Assembly (NCBI GenBank): GCA_937927775.1
Contig: CALBEF010000092.1
Coordinates: 1 to 39,814, forward strand
Direction: 5' to 3'
DNA length: 39,814 nt
Source: an uncultured Anaerolineae bacterium
GTDB taxonomy: Bacteria > Chloroflexota > Anaerolineae > J036 > Brachytrichaceae
Positions 7,879-15,357 of this stretch are shown in pieces (the first letter of the stretch is position 1; each line of letters starts with the position of its first letter). Position numbers and translations under genes: made by a program. The notes under the pieces are model-generated. The model worked only from the letters and a program-made list of their open reading frames with translations. It was not told where the DNA came from and did no database searches.

Positions 7879-7896
7879 CAAGCCGCCGGGCTTGCC
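7876..7896. repeat. Diverged palindromic repeat at the 3' end of the aminotransferase gene
   Basis: GTCAAGCC-GCCG-GGCTTGCC resembles the GGGCAAGCC palindrome family. It covers the end of the DegT aminotransferase gene (last residues ASPAA and the stop at 7878-7880) and borders the SDR remnant, so it may mark the deletion junction. Confidence 0.55.
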
Positions 7897-9188
7897 ACAG
7901 TGTCCGACCGGGCGTAATACGCGGCGACCTTGCGAATGCCGGCGATGATGTCCTCAATATCCTGCGGGGTGTAGAACTCGTTCACCTCCAGCCGGACACA
8001 GTCGCGCAAAATCGCCTCGGCGACAGGGCACAGACCCGGCTCGTAGCGCGCATCCGACAGATCGAACGGGAAATGGCTGCCGCGATAAGCATGCCGCTCG
8101 CGGAACATCGAGTTGAGATACAGCACGTGCGGGATGTATCCCGGCGCGTTGGGGATGCCCTCGGCCGCCAGCGCCTGCGAGAATTCGGCGCGCGTGCAGG
8201 ACAGACGCGCGCGCCGGCCCTGTCCTGCTTCAGCGGCAAAGTCGCCGCGCAGCATGTAGAACCAGTACGAACTCCATCCGCCCTCCGTCACACCGTGCGG
8301 CGCAATGCCAGGCAGATCGCGGATGCCTTCCGTGATGCGCTCGCCGTAGCGATGGCGCGTTTCGCAGATGCCGGGCAGCTTCTTCAACTGCGCGATGCCC
8401 ACCGCGCCCTGCAATTCGGTCATGCGGTAATTCGGCGCAAGGTAAGCAATGTCGCCGCGCAGATTCGCATCGAAACGGCGATAGTTCTTGTCGGCAAAAG
8501 CGTGCGTGGCTCGATAGTCGGCCTCGTCGCCCGAGTTCACCGTCACGATGCCGCCGTCGCCGGTCGAGATGTGCTTGAAGTCGTTGGTGCTGAAGCAGCC
8601 GTAGTCGCCGATTGTGCCGGCCAGCCGGCCCTTGTAGCGGCACAGCCAGCTTTGCGCGCAGTCCTCGATCACCGTCAGACTGTGCCGGCGGGCAACATCC
8701 ATCAGCGCGTCCATGTCGCACGGGTTGCCGGCCAGGTGCACCGCCACAATCGCCTTCGTGCGCGGTGTGATGCGCGCCTCGACCGAGCGCGCATCCAGGT
8801 TGTACGTGCGCGGATCGAGATCGGCGAACACCGGAATGGCGTTCTGATACAGAATGCCGATGACCGTGCCCTGGTCGGTGATGGGACTGGTGATAACCTC
8901 GTCGCCGACGCTGACGCCGGCTGCGCCCAGCGCCACGTGAATGGCGGCCGTGCCGGATGACACGGCTACACTGTACTGAACCCCGTACAGGGCATTGAAG
9001 TCGCGCAGAAACGTTTTAACCTTCTGGCCATGATGGTAGAAGAGCGTGTTCTGCTCCAGCGCTTCGAGCACCTCCTGCGCTTCGGCTTCGTCGAAGCGCC
9101 GGCCTTTGCCAAACGGCGTCGTCTTGACTTTTGGCCCGCCATGAATCGCAAGGACAGGCAGCGAATCGCACAAAGATGAAGTAGTCAT
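7878..9188 (-). CDS. DegT/DnrJ/EryC1/StrS family PLP-dependent aminotransferase
   Basis: A PLP enzyme of about 436 residues. It shows the family signatures VAVSSGTAAIHVALGAAGV (phosphate-binding region), the EDCAQS segment with the ring-stacking Asp (VIEDCAQSWLCRYKGRLAGTIGD), and FSTNDFKHISTGDGGIV, where the Lys after DF is the Schiff-base lysine. The family transfers amino groups to keto-sugars or to scyllo-inosose-type cyclitols. ATG at 9188 is chosen; TTG at 9194, in the same frame and better spaced from GGTGA, is an alternative. It is the second gene of a minus-strand cluster with the deacetylase-like gene upstream. Its 3' end lies within a palindromic repeat, so the natural C-terminus may have been changed. 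Confidence 0.9.
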   Translation of the reverse strand: MTTSSLCDSLPVLAIHGGPKVKTTPFGKGRRFDEAEAQEVLEALEQNTLFYHHGQKVKTFLRDFNALYGVQYSVAVSSGTAAIHVALGAAGVSVGDEVITSPITDQGTVIGILYQNAIPVFADLDPRTYNLDARSVEARITPRTKAIVAVHLAGNPCDMDALMDVARRHSLTVIEDCAQSWLCRYKGRLAGTIGDYGCFSTNDFKHISTGDGGIVTVNSGDEADYRATHAFADKNYRRFDANLRGDIAYLAPNYRMTELQGAVGIAQLKKLPGICETRHRYGERITEGIRDLPGIAPHGVTEGGWSSYWFYMLRGDFAAEAGQGRRARLSCTRAEFSQALAAEGIPNAPGYIPHVLYLNSMFRERHAYRGSHFPFDLSDARYEPGLCPVAEAILRDCVRLEVNEFYTPQDIEDIIAGIRKVAAYYARSDTVASPAA

Positions 9189-9222
9189 GGCCAATGCAAA
9201 TTATTCACCAGGCTGATGGCGC

Positions 9223-10941
9223 TCACGACACCAGCGCCTTGTCCATTTGCCGACACCACACGCCAAAGCGCCGCTCAACGCCGGCCTCGGCGATCGGTTC
9301 CATGCTAACCGGCATCCAAACCACAGACCGGCCGGCTGCCCGTCCCGCCGCGCTCGCGCCCGACACCACCACGTCGCCGGCCTGATCGATGGCCTCGATG
9401 CGCAGTTTGCGCCGCGCGCGCGTCCATTCATTGATCTGTTGCGCCGTCCAAAACACAAACCCGCGCCGGCGCGCCTCATCCACAACCCGGCGGAACGCCG
9501 CCCGCACCGGCGCTTTGGCGTGCAGATGCACGGGGTGGAACAAAAAGTGCGCCACGCCGCGCGCGCGTTGCGTCCGGTCGAGGAACGGCGCGATCACGCT
9601 GCTGTCGGCCCAGTTGCCCAGATCCAGGTCCTGTGTCAGGAAGCCCAGTTCGATCACATCGTACAGCCGGTTGGCTTCGTCGCGCCAGGCAATCGGAAAG
9701 TATGGCTGGCACGTCCCGAACAACAAACCGACATTGCCGCGCTTGCTTGGTCCGCGCGTCTGGTCCAGCGCGATGCCATCCGTCTCCAGCCAGCGAAACA
9801 ATTCACCCCAGCCCTCGAAGCGTGTGTAGTGATTCTTGTTGGAGATCACGCGCTCCAGGCCGGCGGCCTGTTTGAACCAGTTGAACTGGCGATGGAAATC
9901 GGCCTCGTCCCAGCGTTTGCCTTCGTGGACAACGGCGTTGTAATGAAAAGCCAGCTCGTGCCCGGCTGCCAGCGCGCGCGCGTAGATTGCTGGACTGTAT
10001 CCCGGCTCGATGATGCACCACGTGGATTGAATGCCGGCCTCGCGCAACACTTCCAGCGTCGTCTCGGCCGACTCGTCGGTGTTCAGATCGCTATCGTGCG
10101 AGATAGTCGCCACGCAGGGCGCGCCGGCCGGCCAGTAGTCGATGAACGGCAGGGTCTGATGGCGCGCCAGCGCCAGCCGGATCAGGCGATGGACAAACGC
10201 CTCGCGCCACAGGTCGGCGTAAGGATGCGGGAAGTACGGCTGGCCGGTGTCGGTCACAGCGCGGTCGTGAACCCAGTCGAGCGCAAAACCATCATCGGCC
10301 TTGAGAATGCCTTCATCAAGCGCGGCGCTGCCATCGGGCGCCGGCAGCCCATCCTGCGTCACCGGCCCCAGCCCCTGCTGCAACAGTGTCACCGTCGTTG
10401 CCACATCCACTGCCCAGCGTTCGATGACGCCCGCGCCGAGGCTGGCGCGCACAATGACCGGGCCGATGACCGGGCCATCCGGCGCGCCGGCGCGCAGGAC
10501 TCCCTCAGTCGCAGCCGGCCCTTCGGCCACGAGCCACGGCGCGGCAGCCAGAAAACGCAACCGTTCGCCGCCTGCGATCTCGGCGTAGCCAACGCCGGCC
10601 GGCGCAGCGACGCGGCACCCCAGCGCCGGGGCCAGGGAATCGCCGTTTGCCAGCAACACCACGGCCCCGCCCTGTTCGGCAAAACGCCACACAGCCTGGG
10701 CTGTGTCGGCCTCATCACGCGCCAGCGCCACGATCAGGATGTCGAGGGGCGGCTGATCGCGCAACGCTGTCTGCAACGTGTTGAACCAGTGGAACGGCAG
10801 GCCGGCATGGGCCAGAATCTCGCGCAGATACGCCTGAAAGGTGTTCAGGCCGGCCGTGTGGCGCTCGCCGGCGAACGCCGCGTCGAACACCACGCCCACG
10901 CGCGCGATTGCCGGCGCCGAAGAGGAAAAGAAGTTATCCAT
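9223..10941 (-). CDS. Two-domain protein with a polysaccharide-deacetylase-like (NodB-fold) C-terminal half
   Basis: A 572-residue protein; the ATG at 10941 is chosen over an upstream frame extension to 11040, because the extension has no homology features and overlaps the divergent promoter region. The N-terminal half (about 1-250) looks like a class I glutamine-amidotransferase-like alpha/beta domain (VGVVFDAAFAGERHTAGLNTF, LDILIVALARDEAD). The C-terminal half contains CVATISHDSDLNTDES, IQSTWCIIEPGYSP and GHELAFHYNAV, which match the metal-binding TFDDG-type motif 1 and the following strands of glycoside hydrolase/deacetylase beta/alpha barrels. The motif is SHDSD rather than TFDDG, so the activity is uncertain. 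It is the first gene of the cluster with DegT and SMP-30. Confidence 0.65.
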   Translation of the reverse strand: MDNFFSSSAPAIARVGVVFDAAFAGERHTAGLNTFQAYLREILAHAGLPFHWFNTLQTALRDQPPLDILIVALARDEADTAQAVWRFAEQGGAVVLLANGDSLAPALGCRVAAPAGVGYAEIAGGERLRFLAAAPWLVAEGPAATEGVLRAGAPDGPVIGPVIVRASLGAGVIERWAVDVATTVTLLQQGLGPVTQDGLPAPDGSAALDEGILKADDGFALDWVHDRAVTDTGQPYFPHPYADLWREAFVHRLIRLALARHQTLPFIDYWPAGAPCVATISHDSDLNTDESAETTLEVLREAGIQSTWCIIEPGYSPAIYARALAAGHELAFHYNAVVHEGKRWDEADFHRQFNWFKQAAGLERVISNKNHYTRFEGWGELFRWLETDGIALDQTRGPSKRGNVGLLFGTCQPYFPIAWRDEANRLYDVIELGFLTQDLDLGNWADSSVIAPFLDRTQRARGVAHFLFHPVHLHAKAPVRAAFRRVVDEARRRGFVFWTAQQINEWTRARRKLRIEAIDQAGDVVVSGASAAGRAAGRSVVWMPVSMEPIAEAGVERRFGVWCRQMDKALVS

Positions 10942-11158
10942 CTGTTGCGCTCTCGAAGATGCATTTTGGAAAACGAATCGGCGTGTATGATAGCCGCATA
11001 CAGAGCCAGCCGCATACCATGAGCAGCCGCGCAGTTGCACGCCGGGCCGGCGCGCGCCGAAAGGATGCGGGACAGCCTGAAGGCACGCAGCACTTGCAGG
11101 CGAGAATCGCGGATAAGAATCGATCCGGTAATCTTAAAGAGTCTGGAGGAGCCGGCGC

Positions 11159-11449
11159 ATGACACTCGACCATCTGATTGCCCATAAGCGCGAAGACATT
11201 CTGCGTCTGTGCGCCAAATACGGCGCGCGCAATGTGCGCGTCTTCGGATCCGTCGCGCGCGGCGAAGCGGGCGAGTTCAGTGATATTGACTTCCTGGTGG
11301 ACATGGAGTCTGGCAGATCGCTATTTGATCTCGGAGGTCTGCAATACGAACTACAAGTCCTGCTCGGTCGTCCGGTTGATGTGGTAACGGAGCGCGGCCT
11401 GAAACTGCGAATTCGGGGGCGCGTATTGGCTGAGGCGGTTGCTCTGTGA
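11159..11449 (+). CDS. mntA: MNT-type nucleotidyltransferase antitoxin
   Basis: A 96-residue minimal nucleotidyltransferase with the signature [21 protein letters not shown], i.e. GSX10DXD. In known MntA-HepT systems MntA transfers AMP residues to the HEPN toxin and so silences it. The gene has a good Shine-Dalgarno (GGAGGAGC) before the ATG at 11159, and its stop overlaps the start of the HEPN gene by 4 nt (GTGA), which couples their translation. Its position next to a HEPN gene supports a toxin-antitoxin pair rather than an antibiotic nucleotidyltransferase. Confidence 0.88.
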   Translation: MTLDHLIAHKREDILRLCAKYGARNVRVFGSVARGEAGEFSDIDFLVDMESGRSLFDLGGLQYELQVLLGRPVDVVTERGLKLRIRGRVLAEAVAL

Positions 11450-11781
11450 GAACACCAAAAGAGCGACTGCAAGACATTCTGGAGGCTATCTCCGCTATCG
11501 AGCGCTATCTGGATCGGGGCCAGTCAGCTTTTGAACAGGACGAGCTGCTGCAAGGCTGGTTTTTGCGCAATCTCCAGATCATTGGCGAAGCTGCCCGCGC
11601 CGTGCCAGAGCAAGTGCGCGCTCTGGCTACGGATGTGCCGTGGATCAAAATCATCGGTATGCGCAACATCCTCGTTCATAGCTACTTTGAGATTGACACC
11701 GAGATTGTCTGGCGCGCAGCAACGCAAGACCTCCCTGCATTGAAGTCCGGCGTAGAACGACTCTTGAAGGAGATGGAATGA
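11446..11781 (+). CDS. hepT: HEPN (HepT-like, DUF86) toxin ribonuclease
   Basis: A 111-residue all-helical HEPN protein of the HepT/DUF86 group. It has the catalytic RX4H motif within [11 protein letters not shown] (about residues 67-77), including the RN dipeptide and the following Tyr (HXY), which is the site modified by MntA in characterised pairs. HEPN toxins of this type cut RNA, including tRNA ends. The start is GTG at 11446, overlapping the mntA stop. The pair sits alone between a divergent sugar cluster and a convergent beta-propeller operon, as expected of a mobile stress or phage-defence module. Confidence 0.88.
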   Translation: MRTPKERLQDILEAISAIERYLDRGQSAFEQDELLQGWFLRNLQIIGEAARAVPEQVRALATDVPWIKIIGMRNILVHSYFEIDTEIVWRAATQDLPALKSGVERLLKEME

Positions 11782-11808
11782 GCAAGTGAGTCGCACAGTC
11801 AGGCGCAC

Positions 11809-13584
11809 TCAACCCGCGCCTGCCGGCAGCCGATACAAGTCTCGCTCGCAGGCAAAGTACAACTCGCCGGCCGGCGTGAATGCAGCGGCATGCGCCTCGC
11901 CCGGCAGGTTGCACACCGGCGTCAGCTCACCGCTCGCCGGCCGCGCGCGCAGCAACTGCGCGCCGCAAAACACGGCCAGATCGTCGTCTCCCCACTTGAG
12001 CAACATCTGACAGGCTGACGGCAACGCCATCGCGTTCACCGTTTGCAATGTCTGCGGGTCAAGCAGTTCCAGACGCTGATCCACCGCCAGCGCCACACCC
12101 GCGCGAGTAGCGCAAATCGCCCGCAGGCGCGCGCCGGCTTCATACACGCGCTCACACAGAATGCGGCCCTCGACGCTCCACGCCACGCAGTGCAACGGCG
12201 CCGTTTGCTCCGGCAGCCCGTTGGCCTGCCCGCCGGTGATGAAGTACAGGCGATGCGCGTCGGCTGTCAGGCCGATGATCGCCTGGGCGGGCACGGGATC
12301 ATGCCAGCACTGCACCGCGCCGGTGACAGGATCGACGCGCGACAACCCGCCGCCGTACACGCCGTAGGCCGCCATCCAGCCGGTCCAGAACGCGCCATCC
12401 GGCCCGATCACGCTGCGGCCTGATGGGCGGATCAGCGCCGGGCGCGCCGGCTCCAGCGCGCGCGGGTTGATGTTGTCGATCTGATTCCACGCTTGAGCCG
12501 GGTCGTACACAATGTGATCGCCGCCGGCGTAGGCAGCCATGAACAGCCGATTGCCGATAAAGGCCATGCCGTATACCTCGCCGCCGGCGTCGCATACCAC
12601 CTGCGAATTCCATGTCTCGCCGCTGGCCGGGTCGTAGCAGAAGATGGTTTGCCCGAAGGCAGATGATCCCCACAGCCGGCCCTGCGCGTCGGAGATCAGC
12701 GTGTGAATGCGGGTGGCGGGTCGCTCGGCGGGGATGGGTTTCAGCGCGGGGCGCGTTGGAGGCGCCCCCAGCGCCGGCTCGATGGCGCATTCCTGCCCGC
12801 GCACCACAAACAGCCGGCCATCCCGCAGCGGGATTGTCCAGTTGGCAGCCGGCAAGACCGATTTGCGCTGCGGCGTCAATGCCTCGCGCAGATCACCCGT
12901 TAGCGGTTCGAGGGTGTGAACGTCATAGAACGCCGGCGCGCCATCGCGGACTGTGTCCGACGTTTCGAGGCACACAACACGCGCGTTCACCTCACGCACC
13001 GCCGCGCCCGGCTGCCCAAACCGGCGTCGCTGGCCCGTGTTCAGATCCCAGACCGCCAGATGCGGCTCGGCATACCCGCAGGCGACCAGCAGGCGGCCGG
13101 GCAGCGCGTACACCATGCGGCTGTAAGCGTTGTCGGGGTTGTCGGAGACGCGGCCCAGATTGTCGAGGCGATGGGTCGCCGGGTCGTAGCGCAGCAACGC
13201 GCAGCCGGGCCATGTCCCGCCGTACACCTTGCCGTCGGAACCGCGCGCCAGATTCCAGATGTAGGACTCGTTCGGGTCGCGCAAGGGTTCGGCCCACGTC
13301 CGCGAACGCAAATCGAGGCTGTGCAGATAACCAAAGCGCGCGCAGGTTCCCACAAGCACGCGCTCATTGTCCAAATTGAGCAGCGCCCAGGCGCCCTCGT
13401 CGGCCGGCAGCGCGATCGACTCGCCGGCCCCGGTGTCTGGATCGACCAGCACGAGATTGCCGGTCGCGCCTGAAGCAAAGTTCGACAGAACGACTTTCTC
13501 ACGCCCATCACGCGGATCGATGATCGTGATGACGCCCAGGATGTTGAAGTTGCGGCAGGGCTGCCCGACATGCGCATAACTCAT
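11809..13584 (-). CDS. Large beta-propeller protein of unknown function
   Basis: A 591-residue protein without a signal peptide. Repeats of the type 'DGKVYGGTWPGCALLRYDPATHRLDNLGRVSD' and 'DAQGRLWGSSAFGQTIFCYDPASGETW', spaced about 45-60 residues apart, indicate a beta-propeller of the PQQ/SMP-30/Kelch-like superfamily, probably two linked propellers given the length. No catalytic motif is recognised. The start is ATG 13584, with Shine-Dalgarno GGGAGGAAACGCG just upstream, and it overlaps the stop of the upstream cysteine hydrolase gene by 4 nt (ATGA). This tight coupling suggests that the two proteins act together; what they act on is unknown. Confidence 0.7.
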   Translation of the reverse strand: MSYAHVGQPCRNFNILGVITIIDPRDGREKVVLSNFASGATGNLVLVDPDTGAGESIALPADEGAWALLNLDNERVLVGTCARFGYLHSLDLRSRTWAEPLRDPNESYIWNLARGSDGKVYGGTWPGCALLRYDPATHRLDNLGRVSDNPDNAYSRMVYALPGRLLVACGYAEPHLAVWDLNTGQRRRFGQPGAAVREVNARVVCLETSDTVRDGAPAFYDVHTLEPLTGDLREALTPQRKSVLPAANWTIPLRDGRLFVVRGQECAIEPALGAPPTRPALKPIPAERPATRIHTLISDAQGRLWGSSAFGQTIFCYDPASGETWNSQVVCDAGGEVYGMAFIGNRLFMAAYAGGDHIVYDPAQAWNQIDNINPRALEPARPALIRPSGRSVIGPDGAFWTGWMAAYGVYGGGLSRVDPVTGAVQCWHDPVPAQAIIGLTADAHRLYFITGGQANGLPEQTAPLHCVAWSVEGRILCERVYEAGARLRAICATRAGVALAVDQRLELLDPQTLQTVNAMALPSACQMLLKWGDDDLAVFCGAQLLRARPASGELTPVCNLPGEAHAAAFTPAGELYFACERDLYRLPAGAG

Positions 13585-14402
13585 CGCGTTTCCTCCCGGC
13601 CCGGCGTCGCCGACACAGCGCGCGCGAAATCTTCCACGTCGAACACAAAGCCAAATGCCAGCGCCACGCGCCACAACGCCTCTTCCTTGTGCAGTTCCAG
13701 GCGCGCCGATTCGCGGTTTTCAACTGCGGTCACGGCCTGGCGAAACACGGAACACATGAAGCCGCGCCGGCTCATATCCAGCATCCCACCCGGCGACATG
13801 AGCAAACACCAGTTGACGGCAAAGCCGGCGTAGATGAGATGGTTCACGCCGCGCTCCTGGCACAGCGCAAACAACTGCGCGGCGTTTTCGGCCACGCCTT
13901 CATGGTCGAGCGGCCTGGCCTGCGGATGGAAGTCGAGGCGCGCAAAGCCGGCGGCCACATCAGCCTCATTGTGCGCGCCGACGAACACGCGCGCGGCGCG
14001 GAAACGCTGCAATGCGCGCAGGCTGTCGTCGGTTTCGATCTGCGGCAGGGGCGGCTCCGGGCCGGCCAGCGCCAATGCGCGCTGGTAGCCGGGATACTGC
14101 TTGTAATAGTCCCCGCCGCCGACAACATGAAACAATGTCACACCGCCCGCTCGCGCAGCGCCGAGCAGCGCCGGCAGCACGGTTTCGGCAATGGCATGAG
14201 CGCGCGGAATGTACTCGACGGCGCGATGCCAGCCGGGAAACTGCGCGCGTGTGCCCATGTCCCAGGCGTGCATCACAACTACGGCAGTGTGATTGAGATC
14301 AAGATCAACCGGGGCTGCTTGCCAGCCGCCGTATCCCTCAGCCGGCACACCGAGGCTGAAATCCGCGTCGAACTGTTGGTAGTATCGGGCAGTGAGTCGC
14401 AT
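13581..14402 (-). CDS. Isochorismatase-like cysteine hydrolase
   Basis: A 273-residue alpha/beta protein. The first strand (DLDLNHTAVVVMHAWDMGT) is in the place of the VVDMQNDF motif of the isochorismatase-like family (PF00857). The C-terminal part HLIYAGFAVNWCLLMSPGGMLDM has the expected catalytic Cys after the GxxxNxC motif, and RRGF continues the family pattern. Such enzymes split C-N or vinyl-ether bonds in small molecules, for example N-carbamoyl compounds. ATG 14402 is chosen; the open frame above it (to 14483) runs through heptamer repeats. No Shine-Dalgarno is seen. It overlaps the beta-propeller start by 4 nt. The promoter must lie in or beyond the heptamer array at 14411-14536, shared with the divergent methyltransferase. 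Confidence 0.75.
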   Translation of the reverse strand: MRLTARYYQQFDADFSLGVPAEGYGGWQAAPVDLDLNHTAVVVMHAWDMGTRAQFPGWHRAVEYIPRAHAIAETVLPALLGAARAGGVTLFHVVGGGDYYKQYPGYQRALALAGPEPPLPQIETDDSLRALQRFRAARVFVGAHNEADVAAGFARLDFHPQARPLDHEGVAENAAQLFALCQERGVNHLIYAGFAVNWCLLMSPGGMLDMSRRGFMCSVFRQAVTAVENRESARLELHKEEALWRVALAFGFVFDVEDFARAVSATPGREETR

Positions 14403-14410
14403 GGGGGAAT

Positions 14411-14536
14411 CAGAACACAGACTACAGAGCACAGACCACAGAACACAGAATGCCGAGTTCAATCGTTGATCGTCAACTGTCAATTGTCAATCGTCAATCG
14501 TCAATCGTCAATCGTCAATCCAAAATCCAAAATCGT
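14411..14536. repeat. Eighteen in-register heptamers of three sequence families
   Basis: Units run CAGANNA x6 (14411-14452), one linker heptamer, CAATCGT-like x8 (14460-14515), then CAATCCA, AAATCCA, AAATCGT (14516-14536), i.e. the CCAAAAT family. The 7-nt register never slips. The array fills the gap between two divergent genes, ending one base before the methyltransferase ATG (14538). It leaves little room for an ordinary promoter. Confidence 0.95.
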
Positions 14537-14537
14537 C

Positions 14538-15320
14538 ATGGGTGTTCAGGAACATTTTCGCCGCGAATACGCCCGGCGCAAGCCCGGCTGGCGGCACAGC
14601 CTGTTTGTTTTTCGCGAGCTGGTCGATCGGCACACACGGCCCGGCGCGCGCATTCTCGACATCGGCTGCGGTCACGCCGACTTTCTGCAACCGATCTACG
14701 CCAAAACGCCGCATGTGACCGGCTGCGACCCCGACGCCGGCGCGCTGCGATTGAACGTCACCATCGCCAGTCGTGTCGCCGGCCTGGCCGACGATCTGCC
14801 CTTTGCCGATGCGCAGTTCGACGCGGCGGTGCTGGTGTTTGTGCTGGAGCATTTGCGGCAGCCGGCGCGCGCCTTTCACGAAGTCCATCGCGTGTTGAGG
14901 CCGGGCGGCAAAGTTATTTTCCTCACTCCCAACGCATGGAACTACAACACCTGGCTGATTCGCGCCACGCCGCACCGTCTGCGCGACTGGCTGGCGCGTC
15001 GGCTACACGGTCGGCAGGCCGGCGACACTTATCCCGTGCGTTACCGCATCAACACCGTCCGCCGGATCGAGCAGGTGTTGTCCCCCATCGGCTTCCGCCG
15101 CGCCGAACTGCTCCTGCACGGCGACCCGACCTATCTCGGCGTCAACCGGCCGTTGTTTGCTCTCGCCTGCGGCATCGAGCGTCTGTTGGACCGGCCGGCG
15201 TTGCAGCGCGCGCGTGTGCACATTCTGGGGGCCTATCAGAAGAGTAGCCAGAACACAGAACACAGAACACAGACAACAGAGGGCGAGAGTCAATCGCTCA
15301 ATGACTCAACCACTCAATGA
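14538..15320 (+). CDS. Class I SAM-dependent methyltransferase
   Basis: A 260-residue methyltransferase with motif I ARILDIGCGHAD (residues 37-47), an acidic residue ending strand 2 (GCDPDAGA), DDLPFADAQFDAAVLVFVLEHL (motif II/III region) and HRVLRPGGKVIFLTPN (post-III). It belongs to the Methyltransf_11/25 group; the substrate is unknown. The open frame continues upstream to 13689 but that part is antisense to the cysteine hydrolase and runs through repeats, so ATG 14538 is chosen. The last 25 or so residues (from SQNTEHRTQTTEG) are encoded by heptamer units, and the stop TGA (15318-15320) lies in the array, so the native C-terminus appears to have been replaced by repeat-coded sequence. Confidence 0.85.
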   Translation: MGVQEHFRREYARRKPGWRHSLFVFRELVDRHTRPGARILDIGCGHADFLQPIYAKTPHVTGCDPDAGALRLNVTIASRVAGLADDLPFADAQFDAAVLVFVLEHLRQPARAFHEVHRVLRPGGKVIFLTPNAWNYNTWLIRATPHRLRDWLARRLHGRQAGDTYPVRYRINTVRRIEQVLSPIGFRRAELLLHGDPTYLGVNRPLFALACGIERLLDRPALQRARVHILGAYQKSSQNTEHRTQTTEGESQSLNDSTTQ

Positions 15321-15357
15321 GTCAATCGCCAATCGTCAATCGCTCAATCGTCAATTC
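15249..15357. repeat. Heptamer/octamer array between methyltransferase and HMG-CoA reductase genes
   Basis: CAGAACA x3, CAGACAA, CAGAGGG (15249-15283) pass into TCAATGAC/TCAATCGC octamers mixed with CAATCGT heptamers (15291-15357). The array provides the stop of the plus-strand methyltransferase (15318-15320) and of the minus-strand HMG-CoA reductase (TGA at 15351-15353, antisense). Confidence 0.9.

Noticed and set aside
9247..11022. 591-residue plus-strand frame opposite the deacetylase-like gene
   Set aside because: Arg/Gln/His-rich composition typical of an antisense shadow; the minus strand has consistent domain motifs.
13689..14537. A long N-terminal extension of the methyltransferase
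   Set aside because: It is antisense to the cysteine hydrolase gene and then runs through heptamer repeats that happen to be stop-free.
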